Positions 50,118-58,376 of a DNA stretch of 64,000 nucleotides are shown here, one piece after another. The DNA lies in contig JBBTBX010000001.1 in assembly GCA_038043465.1 (NCBI GenBank), forward strand, positions 34,666 to 98,665, given 5' to 3'. A program made the translations under genes and the position numbers. Origin of the DNA: SXRF01 sp038043465 (lineage in GTDB: Bacteria > Pseudomonadota > Alphaproteobacteria > Rickettsiales > SXRF01). Numbering within the stretch: the first letter of the stretch is position 1; every line of letters begins with the position of its first letter. The notes below the pieces were generated by a model. It did not search any database. It saw nothing but the letters and a program-made list of their open reading frames with translations, and was not told the origin of the DNA.

Positions 50118-51518
50118 TTATTTTCGACCATTTTCTTGGGTAGATTGTTGTGGAGAAGGTGTGCTAGGTGCGGGAATATTATCAGGTATTCTTTCAACGC
50201 AGCCATATTTAAGCATATGTATATCAAAATTATAACGCATGATTTCGGCGCGAAACTGCAAGTGCGCAGCCAACCGTGGCGCGTTTAAGTTTTGACTTTC
50301 CAGCATCAGCTTGTGTTGCTCACTAGGATCCAGCTCTTTTTTCAATTTATCTAGTATTTTCTTATAATCATCTGGATTTTTTTGTAATTGCTTTGCTAAA
50401 TCATTGTAATCATCAGCTGTTGTTAATCTTTTAATATCAGGGTGGCATTCACCATTAGGCAGGTAATAGTCTGCGCCGTTTTTGCTATTACCTTTTAAAA
50501 TAGGAGATTTCTCATTTACATCACGATTGTCAAAGGTAACAAAAGGAATTCCCAGCCGATCGTCTACATAACCTTTAGTTGTTTCGTAATCACTACTGCC
50601 AAAGTGCCCTCCCCCTCCAAGAATTATATATTTGCCACTGCGTGGCATTTCTTTGTGATCTTCAAGAATCCTTTCTGTCCATGTATAGTTAGTGCTTGCG
50701 GTCCTGTTGTTTCCAGCTCCACCAGATTCAAAACCTCTGGCCGGGTCATCTTTATCAATATTTATAATGCGGATGCCATTTTCTTTGGCAGCTAAAAATA
50801 GGCGTAACTCATCGCCATACCTGTCTATAGGCTCTTTAAACTTGTAAGAGCCAGGACCGCCCTTTTCATTTTCCTGCTTTATTACCTCTGGAGTTCTTTT
50901 CGCAAGCTCCTCTTTCAGATCCTTTATTGACATATTACTTAATTTTGAGAAACCTGCGCTGTCAGCGTCAAAATAAATCGTGTCAACACCAGCCTTCTTT
51001 AAGTCGGTCATGTTATTTGATACTAAGGGATAAGATGAACTGCTGTTATGGTAGTCACCAATAGCAATCCCAGGGTTTTTTGAAAGGAGGTCAACGAGTA
51101 ATTCCTTCGGGGTGTTAGTGCTTGGAGCAATTGACGTATGCTTTGCTGGAGCGTCTTTTATATAATCCCTGCGGAAGATTTCATTTAAATCATCTGTATT
51201 ATTTAATTCTTTCTTTGCGGAGGGATTTTCCTCATGCCATTTCTGAAGTTGTTTATTGGCTTTTTCCCTAATTTCATCAGCAGCCTCTTTCGGCATGACT
51301 CTTAGGTCATCATTTATTGGCTTCATGACCTTGTTGTATTCGTTCTCAGCACGGGTGAAGTCATCGGCGGTTATATGCTCGCCCTTTTTTGCTCGTTCTT
51401 TGATAGCGAGGTAGCTTTTCAGGAGCTTAATACGAGCGTCAGCAATATCATTTTCTATAGGATTGCCGACCACCCTTACTTCTGGAATCTCTAATATTTC
51501 TTCTGTTTCTTTAGCCAT
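50118..51518 (-). CDS. hypothetical protein, possible ChaN/TraB (TIKI)-like effector
   Basis: 466 residues, no signal peptide or membrane helix, highly charged. N-terminal 120 residues are helical. Residues about 140-310 resemble the ChaN/TraB/erythromycin-esterase superfamily: PGIAIGDYHNSSSSYPLVSN, LKKAGVDTIYFDAD, GIRIINIDKDD and YIILGGGGHFGSS, with His where that fold has metal or catalytic residues. The helical C-terminus ends in a Pro/Ser/Gln tail. Similar modules occur in large bacterial toxins and intracellular effectors. The gene is isolated between repeats. The assignment is by pattern, not by alignment. Confidence 0.5.
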   Translation of the reverse strand: MAKETEEILEIPEVRVVGNPIENDIADARIKLLKSYLAIKERAKKGEHITADDFTRAENEYNKVMKPINDDLRVMPKEAADEIREKANKQLQKWHEENPSAKKELNNTDDLNEIFRRDYIKDAPAKHTSIAPSTNTPKELLVDLLSKNPGIAIGDYHNSSSSYPLVSNNMTDLKKAGVDTIYFDADSAGFSKLSNMSIKDLKEELAKRTPEVIKQENEKGGPGSYKFKEPIDRYGDELRLFLAAKENGIRIINIDKDDPARGFESGGAGNNRTASTNYTWTERILEDHKEMPRSGKYIILGGGGHFGSSDYETTKGYVDDRLGIPFVTFDNRDVNEKSPILKGNSKNGADYYLPNGECHPDIKRLTTADDYNDLAKQLQKNPDDYKKILDKLKKELDPSEQHKLMLESQNLNAPRLAAHLQFRAEIMRYNFDIHMLKYGCVERIPDNIPAPSTPSPQQSTQENGRK

Positions 51519-51643
51519 TTAATTTGCCAAATATAATTGCAATTCTAAGAAGCCATAATACACCATAATGCACTTATTTTTTGTTACAATTTAATGAAAT
51601 TTAATATTTTGGGGGAATATGTAGTAAATATAAAGGGTTAGTT

Positions 51644-51672
51644 AGACCCCGCAACAAGTGCGGGGTGACAAG
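51644..51672. repeat. GACCCCGCAACAAGTGCGGGGTGACAAG element
   Basis: Stem CCCCGCA/TGCGGGG followed by TGACAAG, same family as 16346-16377 and 14493-14511. It lies downstream of comM and upstream of the effector-like gene. Confidence 0.8.
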
Positions 51673-51689
51673 ATTCAATAGGGATTATT

Positions 51690-53219
51690 TTACACCGTTT
51701 CCCGTTGCTTTCCCAGTTGCATCTGGCGGTAGGAGAGGGCTTCGCTGATATGAGGGTGGGTCACGGTTTCGCTTTGCTCAAGGTCAGCGATGGTGCGGGC
51801 GACGCGTAGAACCCTTGTATAGCCACGCATGGAAAGTTGCAGTTTCTCGGTGGCGTTTTCCAGAAGTTTGCGGCCTTTATCATCGGGAACTACAAAATTA
51901 TGCAGGGCTTCGCCTTGTAGTTCCGCGTTGGTGCGCTCGCGCATTTTGAGCAGAGAAAAACGCAGTTTTTGTAGTTCGCGGGCTTTTGCGACGCGCTCTG
52001 CCACTGTCGTGCTTGCCTCACCTTTATCACTTGTAAGCATGTCCAGTGTTGCGACTTCAGGAACGTCAATCGCCATGTCGAAACGGTCAAAAAGTGGCCC
52101 AGAAATTTTCCCTTGATATTCACCAGCGCAACGCGGGGCTTTGTTGCAGGCGCGGTTGGCATCGCTTAGATATCCGCAGCGGCAGGGATTCATCGCGGCT
52201 ATTAATTGGAAGCGGGCAGGGTAGGTTACATGCGCGGCTGCGCGGGCGACGGAGACAGTTCCGGTTTCCAGTGGCTGGCGCAGCGATTCTAAAACCGCAC
52301 GCGGAAATTCGGGAAGTTCATCGAGGAATAATACGCCATTATGCGCCAATGAAATTTCGCCGGGCAGGGCGCGTTTGCCACCGCCAACCATTGCTGCCAT
52401 TGATGCGCCGTGATGTGGGTCGCGGAAGGGACGCTCAGCTGATAATTTCCCGCCTTCGAGTTTTCCAGCGATGCTGTTTATGATGCTGACTTCGAGGATT
52501 TCATGTACGTCAAGTGGAGGAAGGATGGTGGGCAGGCAGGAGGCGAGCATAGATTTTCCGGCACCGGGTGGCCCGAGCATGAGCAGATTATGACCTCCGG
52601 CAGCAGCGACTTCTATGGCGCGCCTTGCGCTTTGCTGTCCGCGTATCTCGCGCATATCACGACCGCGCGGTTGCAGGATTTCGGTTCCGCGTTCCGGTTG
52701 TTGTAATATCTGCGTTCCTTTGAAATGATTGAGCAGGGCAGGCAGTGATGGGGCAGCGATAATGTCGCCAAGTCCTGACCAGGCTGCTTCTGAACCGCAG
52801 ATTTTGGGGCAGATTAAACCGTTGCCCTGTGCCAGTGCCAGCATAGCAGCGGGCAGCGCGCCGGAAATGCCAAGCAGTCCACCATCTAATGATAATTCGC
52901 CAAGGGCTGTATAATTGGAAACATCTTCTTCCTCGAGAACGCCCATGCTGATGAGGACGGCAAGAGCAATCGGCAGATCGTAATGGCTGCCTTCCTTCAA
53001 AATATCGGCGGGGGCGAGGTTGACGATGATGCGTTTTAGCGGTAGAGACAGGCCGAGCGCGTGGATGGCGGAGCGCACACGCTCACGTGATTCGGCAACG
53101 GCTTTGTCGGGCAGTCCAACCACGGTGAAGACGGGCATTCCCGCCAGTATCTGCACCTGAACATCAATAGCTTTGGCTTCGATTCCGTCAAACGCTACTG
53201 TTGCTACGTGGGCTACCAT
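51690..53219 (-). CDS. comM: ComM/YifB-type AAA+ ATPase (Mg-chelatase-like)
   Basis: 509 residues, usual length. N-terminal Lon-like part (VQVQILAGMPVFTVVGLPDKAV, RVRSAIHALGLSLP), Walker A GPPGAGKSM about 217, Walker B GVLFLDELPEF, MNPCRCGYL with cysteine cluster, and arginine-rich sensor GPLFDRFD. ComM is a branch-migration helicase that helps integrate DNA in natural transformation. Upstream is the 106-bp repeat. Confidence 0.94.
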   Translation of the reverse strand: MVAHVATVAFDGIEAKAIDVQVQILAGMPVFTVVGLPDKAVAESRERVRSAIHALGLSLPLKRIIVNLAPADILKEGSHYDLPIALAVLISMGVLEEEDVSNYTALGELSLDGGLLGISGALPAAMLALAQGNGLICPKICGSEAAWSGLGDIIAAPSLPALLNHFKGTQILQQPERGTEILQPRGRDMREIRGQQSARRAIEVAAAGGHNLLMLGPPGAGKSMLASCLPTILPPLDVHEILEVSIINSIAGKLEGGKLSAERPFRDPHHGASMAAMVGGGKRALPGEISLAHNGVLFLDELPEFPRAVLESLRQPLETGTVSVARAAAHVTYPARFQLIAAMNPCRCGYLSDANRACNKAPRCAGEYQGKISGPLFDRFDMAIDVPEVATLDMLTSDKGEASTTVAERVAKARELQKLRFSLLKMRERTNAELQGEALHNFVVPDDKGRKLLENATEKLQLSMRGYTRVLRVARTIADLEQSETVTHPHISEALSYRQMQLGKQRETV

Positions 53220-53223
53220 TGGT

Positions 53224-53329
53224 TATACTCTTCTCATTTCAAGAATTGGCGTTGTTAACCTTCGACTCGTGTAGTTTTTCTACACTTTGTCTCGGTTGTC
53301 TAGCCAATTCTTAAACTGCTTTGAGTATA
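53224..53329. repeat. 106-bp dispersed palindromic repeat, copy 2
   Basis: Same orientation as 10160-10265 and the same length, with three substitutions and no gaps. It starts four bases upstream of the comM ATG, so it must form the comM 5' leader. Confidence 0.9.
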
Positions 53330-53344
53330 GTTCCTTATAATAAA

Positions 53345-53428
53345 TCGTGGTAGACGTGGTAAAGGTGATAGTCGTGGTAAAGAATTATTATTACCACGTT
53401 TATCACGAATGCCACGCTTGCCACGAAA
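53345..53428. repeat. word-type hairpin after maf
   Basis: CGTGGTAGACGTGGTAAAGGTGATAGTCGTGG pairs with CCACGTTTATCACGAATGCCACGCTTGCCACG over about 30 bases around an AATTATTATTA loop. Lies three bases from the maf stop; likely transcript end of the his-infA-maf run. Confidence 0.7.
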
Positions 53429-53430
53429 AA

Positions 53431-53997
53431 TTAACATCCCGCTCTCGCCAGCAAACGCATGGTTTCATAAAGTGGCAAGCCAACGACATTGGAATAGGAG
53501 CCGGAAATCCACGGGATGAAGGACTCAGCATAGCCCTGTATGCCATAGCCGCCGGCTTTGCCTTCCCATTCTTTGCTTGTGATATAATCAGCGATTTGTT
53601 TGTCGCTTAGGCGGTTCATTTTGAGCTGGGTGAGAGCGATGTCTTCATATTCCCTGCCATTTTTTATGATGCATATGGCAGTGTAAACACGGTGTCTGCG
53701 TCCGGATAAATGGCGAAGACACATCACCGCTGTTTTTGCATCTTCGGCTTTGGGGAAAATTCTTCTGCCACAGGCGACCACCGTATCGGCTGCTAGTATT
53801 AAATTTTGTGGATATTTTGCGGCAACGATGAGTGCTTTTTCCCGCGCCAATCTTGCTGCGTATTTTGCGGGTAATTCAGCTTTATGAGGAGTTTCGTCAA
53901 TATCTGCTGCGACAACCTGCTGCGGCACTATTCCCACTTGCTTTAACAATTCCAAGCGGCGCGGTGAGGCTGAGGCGAGTATCAAATTATTTTTCAC
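53431..53997 (-). CDS. maf: Maf family nucleotide pyrophosphatase
   Basis: 188 residues with GTG start at 53997 (MKNNLILASASPRRLELLKQ). Family blocks: ASPRR, DETPHKAELPAKYAARLAREKA, LILAADTVVACG, and EWEGKAGGYGIQGYAESFI. Maf proteins hydrolyse modified or non-canonical nucleoside triphosphates. It overlaps the infA stop by 11 bases, indicating coupled translation, as in many Alphaproteobacteria. Confidence 0.94.
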   Translation of the reverse strand: MKNNLILASASPRRLELLKQVGIVPQQVVAADIDETPHKAELPAKYAARLAREKALIVAAKYPQNLILAADTVVACGRRIFPKAEDAKTAVMCLRHLSGRRHRVYTAICIIKNGREYEDIALTQLKMNRLSDKQIADYITSKEWEGKAGGYGIQGYAESFIPWISGSYSNVVGLPLYETMRLLARAGC

Positions 53998-54205
53998 GGA
54001 ATTTGATGCGTCCCTTGGTGAGGTCGTAAGGAGTCATCTCAACTATAACCTTATCGCCAGCGAGGACGCGGATGCGGTTTTTACGCATTTTGCCGGAAGT
54101 GTGGGCAATCACGATATGCCCGTTTTCCAGAGTCACGCGGAAGGTTGCATTGGGCAGCAACTCGGTGACATGTCCGGGGAATTCAAGTAGTTCTTCTTTA
54201 GCCAT
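53987..54205 (-). CDS. infA: translation initiation factor IF-1
   Basis: 72 residues from ATG 54205 (MAKEELLEFPGHVTELLPNA), with AAGGA before it; longer frames run into a repeat. The S1-like OB fold is visible: FRVTLENGHIVIAHTSGKMRKNRIRVLAGDKV and TPYDLTKGRIKFR. Binds the ribosomal A-site during initiation. Confidence 0.97.
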   Translation of the reverse strand: MAKEELLEFPGHVTELLPNATFRVTLENGHIVIAHTSGKMRKNRIRVLAGDKVIVEMTPYDLTKGRIKFREK

Positions 54206-54215
54206 AAAATCCTTA

Positions 54216-54316
54216 ATAGTGAATGGTGGAGAGTGGTTGGTGGATTGTATATTATATCTACACACAAATTACAAACTGCAAATTACTAGTCACTAACCAC
54301 TCTCCACTATTCACTT
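54216..54316. repeat. word-type hairpin between UPF0262 and infA
   Basis: GTGAATGGTGGAGAGTGGTTGGTGG pairs with CACTAACCACTCTCCACTATTCAC, leaving about 45 AT-rich bases in the loop. Its right arm touches the UPF0262 stop codon. It lies inside a conserved gene run, so it may process or partly terminate the transcript. Confidence 0.75.
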
Positions 54317-54778
54317 TATATGCAATACGCAAATAAGAGTAAATAGCCGTCTAGCTGTCGGAAAATCAACGACAATCCGGTCTTTTAGTATTTCCTGCAG
54401 CATTTCCGAACCTTCGTTATGCACGCCACGCCTGCCCATATCAATCGCTTCGATTTTGCTGGGGTTGGCTGAGGATATAGCCGCCTGATAGCTCTCGAAA
54501 ATCATGAAATAATCACGGATAATACCGCGCAAAGGGGCGACAGAAAGCACAACCTTGGAATATTTTTCTTCCTGTGGCGAATGCACGCCCATGATAAGCT
54601 TGCCGTCCTCAATGCCTAGCTCGACGTTGTATGGCCCGCTTTTCATGCAGCGTGGCTCGAAACAATTTTCATGCAGCAGATCGGCAATGGCTACGTCGCG
54701 CTCATGCTCCGCTTCCTTGGAGCGTTTTTTCATGCTGCTTTCATCAAGCATTATGTTGGCTATTCTTTCGGGCTTCAT
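54311..54778 (-). CDS. UPF0262 family protein
   Basis: 155 residues: ERDVAIADLLHENCFEP, YNVELGIEDGKLIMGV, LSVAPLRGIIRDYFMIFESY, EAIDMGRRGVHNEGSEMLQ. This conserved family of unknown function occurs in Alphaproteobacteria between hisD and infA, as here. Its ATG overlaps the hisD stop (ATGA). Confidence 0.92.
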   Translation of the reverse strand: MKPERIANIMLDESSMKKRSKEAEHERDVAIADLLHENCFEPRCMKSGPYNVELGIEDGKLIMGVHSPQEEKYSKVVLSVAPLRGIIRDYFMIFESYQAAISSANPSKIEAIDMGRRGVHNEGSEMLQEILKDRIVVDFPTARRLFTLICVLHIK

Positions 54779-56061
54779 GAGCGAATCGCAAGGGAAAGTC
54801 TATGTGCTTCCAGACCTTCGCTTTCTGCCAAAGTTTGTGCATAATGGCTGATTTCAGCAAGTGATTTTTCGCTGCAGCCAATAATTGAAGTGCGTTTTAA
54901 AAAGTCGAAAACGGAAAGACCGGAGGAAAAACGGGCGGTGCGCGAAGTGGGCAGAACGTGTGAAGGCCCTGCTATGTAATCGCCAATAGCTTCCGGAGTG
55001 TGCCTGCCAAGGAATATCGCACCGGCGTTATGCAGTAATGGTAGCATTGCTTCCGGATTCTCTACAGCCAATTCCAAATGTTCAGGCGCAATTTTATTGC
55101 TGATGTCGCAGGCTTCCTGCCAGTGTTTTACCATAATCACTGTGCCGTAATCATTCCATGATTTAGAAGCTATTGCACGACGGGGCAGATCAACTAAAAT
55201 TTGTTCCACTTCCGAAATAACTTTGTCGGCAAATTTTTCATCATTGGTAATTAAAATTGATTGTGCTGACGAATCATGCTCGGCTTGCGAGAGTAAATCG
55301 GCGGCTATCCACGCCGGATTGTTTTTATCGTCGGCGATGACCAGAATTTCGGAAGGCCCTGCGATCATATCAATTCCAACTTTTCCAAAAACCTGGCGTT
55401 TGGCTTCGGCAACATAAGCATTGCCGGGGCCAACGATTTTATCAACCGCTCCTACGGTTTTAGTTCCGTAAGCCAGTGCAGCCACCGCTTGCGCTCCACC
55501 GATTTTGTATATTTCGTCAATCCCTGCAACATGGGCTGCTGCAAGCACCGCTGGATTCAATTTTCCTTCCGGTGCCGGAACGACTGCTGCCAGCCTTTTT
55601 ACGCCAGCGACTTTAGCGGGAACAGCATTCATCAGCACCGAGCTGGGATAGGAAGCAAGACCGCCGGGAACATAAAGACCAACTGAATCTATTGCTGTCC
55701 AGCGATGCCCAAGGCGGGTTCCGGTGTCATCAAGGTAATCAAGGTCAATCGGCATTTGCCTGATGCTGTAGTTGCGTATCCGCGCTGTTGCAACTTTCAG
55801 CGATTTCATCAATTCCGGTGAACAAAGTGCCAGAGCATTAGCGATTTCTTTTTCACCGACTTTTATGTTTTCGGCAGTTGCGGTGAACTTATCAAATTTC
55901 TGGGTGTAGGATAACAACGCTTCGTCACCTTTGGTTTTCACCTGGGCGATTATGTCGGAAACAGTGGCAGAAATTCCCGATTCCGATTCCCCGCGCAGGG
56001 CAAGGAAGGCAGAGAATTTCTCTGTGAAGTCTGCTGCTGATGTTGTAAGTTTTATTGGCAT
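54775..56061 (-). CDS. hisD: histidinol dehydrogenase
   Basis: 428 residues. Oxidises histidinol to histidine in two NAD steps. Signature GPGNAYVAEAKRQVFG with GIDMIAGPSEILV, QAEHDSSAQS (zinc ligands Gln and His), PEHLELAVENP and GPSHVLPT are present. 19 bases after hisG and overlapping UPF0262 by four. Confidence 0.96.
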   Translation of the reverse strand: MPIKLTTSAADFTEKFSAFLALRGESESGISATVSDIIAQVKTKGDEALLSYTQKFDKFTATAENIKVGEKEIANALALCSPELMKSLKVATARIRNYSIRQMPIDLDYLDDTGTRLGHRWTAIDSVGLYVPGGLASYPSSVLMNAVPAKVAGVKRLAAVVPAPEGKLNPAVLAAAHVAGIDEIYKIGGAQAVAALAYGTKTVGAVDKIVGPGNAYVAEAKRQVFGKVGIDMIAGPSEILVIADDKNNPAWIAADLLSQAEHDSSAQSILITNDEKFADKVISEVEQILVDLPRRAIASKSWNDYGTVIMVKHWQEACDISNKIAPEHLELAVENPEAMLPLLHNAGAIFLGRHTPEAIGDYIAGPSHVLPTSRTARFSSGLSVFDFLKRTSIIGCSEKSLAEISHYAQTLAESEGLEAHRLSLAIRS

Positions 56062-56080
56062 AACACCTCATAGTATTTCG

Positions 56081-56728
56081 TCATACAGCTTCGCGGAAGC
56101 GGTTTATAAGTTCGTTTATCTCGCTGTTGCGGGTTTTAAAAGCAGCGCGGTTTATTACCAGACGCGATGATATTTTCATTATAGTTTCGACTTCGCGCAG
56201 TCCGTTTTCCTTCAGGGTTTTTCCGGAGCTGACAAGGTCGACAATATAAGGCGCGAGCTCCAGTTTCGGGGCGAGTTCCATTGCGCCGCTAAGCTTTATA
56301 CACTCCGCCTGAATGCCTTTTGCCGCGAAATAACGGCTGGTGATGTTCGGGTATTTGGTTGCCACGCGGATATGGCTTATGCGCTCCAGATTGTTATTTT
56401 TTGCTGCGGTTGATTCGGCAATGGACAGGCGGCAATGCCCGATGTTCAAATCAAGCGGTGTGTACAAGTCGGAATAATCAAATTCGCTGAGTACATCGCT
56501 GCCGGCGATGCCAAGCTGCGCTGCACCGAACGCCACAAATGTCGGCACGTCAAAACTCCGCACGCGGATGATAGAAATATTCGAGTCTTTGCAGGCGAAT
56601 TGCAGTTGCCGGCTGCTGTCATCAAAAAAAGACTGTTCAGGAAAGATACCGGCTTTCTCCAAAATAGGAGTTGCTTCTTCCTGAATCCTGCCCTTGGCAA
56701 TGGCTATGATGATTGAACTTGAACTCAT
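56081..56728 (-). CDS. hisG: ATP phosphoribosyltransferase, short form
   Basis: 215 residues. First step of histidine synthesis. Visible: IAIAKGRIQEEATPILEKAG, FGAAQLGIAGSDVL, RVATKYPNIT and YIVDLVSSGKTLKENGL. It lacks the C-terminal regulatory domain, so as a short form it should need HisZ, which is not in the window. The 5' end (bases 56686-56715) is duplicated at 57374-57403, on the far side of a parDE module. Confidence 0.94.
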   Translation of the reverse strand: MSSSSIIIAIAKGRIQEEATPILEKAGIFPEQSFFDDSSRQLQFACKDSNISIIRVRSFDVPTFVAFGAAQLGIAGSDVLSEFDYSDLYTPLDLNIGHCRLSIAESTAAKNNNLERISHIRVATKYPNITSRYFAAKGIQAECIKLSGAMELAPKLELAPYIVDLVSSGKTLKENGLREVETIMKISSRLVINRAAFKTRNSEINELINRFREAV

Positions 56729-56752
56729 ATTTATAACGCTTTCATAACATTT

Positions 56753-57043
56753 TTATTTAGGTCTATTTTCACGGCTATGCCAAACTCTAATGATAAATAC
56801 CACAGTTGGGGAAGTCTGTACATAACGGACAACATATGCCTGACGACCAAAAGGGATATAGAACTCACGCCAAGAGGGCATAGCGGAAATTTGCACGCCT
56901 ATATTGGGAAAATCAGCAATTTTTGTTATATTTTCCTTTATACTTTTAAGAGCCATCAAAGCAGCTTCGGGATTTTCGTTTTTCAGAAAATCATGAAGGC
57001 GCAACAAATCAGAGTGGGCAGCAGGCGACCAGAGAATTTTCAT
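56753..57043 (-). CDS. parE: ParE-type toxin
   Basis: 96 residues. MKILWSPAAHSDLLRLHDFL start, ALKSIKENITKIADFPNIG, then FGRQAYVVRYV and VFIIRVWHSREN, the complete RelE/ParE fold. It overlaps its antitoxin gene by four bases (ATGA). The module lies between hisG and an HD-domain gene that otherwise belong to a conserved neighbourhood. Confidence 0.9.
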   Translation of the reverse strand: MKILWSPAAHSDLLRLHDFLKNENPEAALMALKSIKENITKIADFPNIGVQISAMPSWREFYIPFGRQAYVVRYVQTSPTVVFIIRVWHSRENRPK

Positions 57044-57318
57044 TTTGGAGATAAAGAAACCTGCTTATTAAGCGTGGCTATTTCACTATTTATCCATTTC
57101 ATAGCTTCTTCGTTAGCTACAGCATTCCCTGTTTCCAGATATTCCTGCAATCTTCGCTTATCTTCATCAAATTCATGCCTGAAGACATCGTCACGACGCA
57201 AAAAATCTTCAAGCGCAAGGAGCATCAAGCCATTTTCATCAGTACCATAATGCACTACCGCTTCATTAATTCTGGCGGAGAGAGCAGAATCCATAGTTAT
57301 ATTAAATTGATTAATCAT
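57040..57318 (-). CDS. parD: antitoxin of the second parDE pair
   Basis: 92 residues (MINQFNITMDSALSARINEA). N-terminal strand plus two helices suit a ribbon-helix-helix domain; the C-terminal half (FLRRDDVFRHEFDEDKRRLQEYLETGNAV, ANEEAMKWI) is the usual toxin-binding helix. Both genes look intact. A promoter match ends 7 bases upstream of the start codon. Confidence 0.82.
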   Translation of the reverse strand: MINQFNITMDSALSARINEAVVHYGTDENGLMLLALEDFLRRDDVFRHEFDEDKRRLQEYLETGNAVANEEAMKWINSEIATLNKQVSLSPK

Positions 57319-57324
57319 AGCCTT

Positions 57325-57353
57325 AGTATATAAGAAAAGACTTTATTATGCAA
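57325..57353 (-). promoter_or_regulatory. promoter of the second parDE pair
   Basis: On the minus strand TTGCAT (57353-57348), 17 bases, TATACT (57330-57325). The expected start of transcription is at or within a base or two of the ATG at 57318, so the message may be leaderless or nearly so. Confidence 0.55.
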
Positions 57354-57373
57354 ATAGTTATATTCACATTGTT

Positions 57374-57403
57374 TCCTGCCTTTGGCAATGGCTATGATGA
57401 TTG
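57374..57403. repeat. 30-bp duplication of the hisG 5' end
   Basis: TCCTGCCTTTGGCAATGGCT... matches 56686-56715 (codons for the hisG AIAKGRIQ region) with one mismatch in 30. The two copies flank the parDE module, a scar of its arrival. Confidence 0.88.
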
Positions 57404-57416
57404 GTTGCATTGTTTG

Positions 57417-58367
57417 CTATCTTCCTAATTTATTAAGTGATTTCTGATCTGTGTTTCCAGTACGGATCATTTCGTCAATTATCTTAAAAGTAAACGATGC
57501 AAATTGCTCTTTAGGTGGAATTTCAGCACCGCTTTTTATCATTTGTGCTAATATTTCCATAGAACCTCTTTCAACTAAATTAAATACTTTTGTAGCGTAT
57601 TCAATCGAAGGATATAGTATGTCGTTTTTATTAACATTTTCTTGTGCTGCAATTACCACAACGGAAGATTGACTTAAATTATTTCGTACTTTGTCGTAAT
57701 TCCAATTTGGAACTTCTTCAATGTTAGAAACAGTACTCATAGTTTTATCACATATTTTGATAAGCTTTGCAGGCATGGAGGCATCTTTAATTCTATCTAT
57801 CTGCCATTTGGTTTTAGAGACAAATTTTTCATCCTTAACGCTGTTATAATCAACAGGATTGGTAACTTCATCAATCAGTTTTAGAAGCTTATCTGCAAAT
57901 TCTTTGTTTGGAAATGCTTCTCTGACCTTACCGATTGCTTTCTGACGAGCCACTAGTGGGTTAATACCAGCTTCTGATTCGGGCATGGTTTTTGGATCTT
58001 TTCCAGCCTCTATCAGCTTTAAATATTTTTTTACTTCATCTTTTTTATAATCTTCTATCCCATCATGCAGAAGTGCTGCAGCGAGCAAGACGCTTCTGTC
58101 CGGTATTTTTTCATTATCGCCAATGCATTTATGAACCATGTCATAAACTTGTAAAGGGTGAGTTATGTAATCTGGTTTTTGCAGCCCTTTACGAGTCTGA
58201 CCATCATGGAATTCTACGGCTAACAAATACGCTCTGCGAATAATTTTCTTTTCATCTCTGAGAGCAATACTCCCCACACCGCGTTTCAAAATATCATTCC
58301 TAATAATATCCCTGACATTGTGCGGATATTTATCAATGTTTTCCGGATATTTTTTTGCAGATTCCAT
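57417..58367 (-). CDS. HD-domain protein, SpoT/MESH1-like hydrolase
   Basis: 316 residues. RRAYLLAVEFHDGQTRKGLQKP, DYITHPLQVYDM and LLAAALLHDGIEDY form the H...HD part of the (p)ppGpp-hydrolase fold, and INPLVARQKAIGKV, DRIKDASMPAKLIKICDK give the later ED/K-D region. No synthetase, TGS or ACT domain. It starts 9 bases downstream of murA with GAGGGTTT before the ATG, so it is co-transcribed with murA. It may cleave (p)ppGpp or another pyrophosphorylated nucleotide. Confidence 0.78.
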   Translation of the reverse strand: MESAKKYPENIDKYPHNVRDIIRNDILKRGVGSIALRDEKKIIRRAYLLAVEFHDGQTRKGLQKPDYITHPLQVYDMVHKCIGDNEKIPDRSVLLAAALLHDGIEDYKKDEVKKYLKLIEAGKDPKTMPESEAGINPLVARQKAIGKVREAFPNKEFADKLLKLIDEVTNPVDYNSVKDEKFVSKTKWQIDRIKDASMPAKLIKICDKTMSTVSNIEEVPNWNYDKVRNNLSQSSVVVIAAQENVNKNDILYPSIEYATKVFNLVERGSMEILAQMIKSGAEIPPKEQFASFTFKIIDEMIRTGNTDQKSLNKLGR

Positions 58368-58376
58368 AATAAACCC

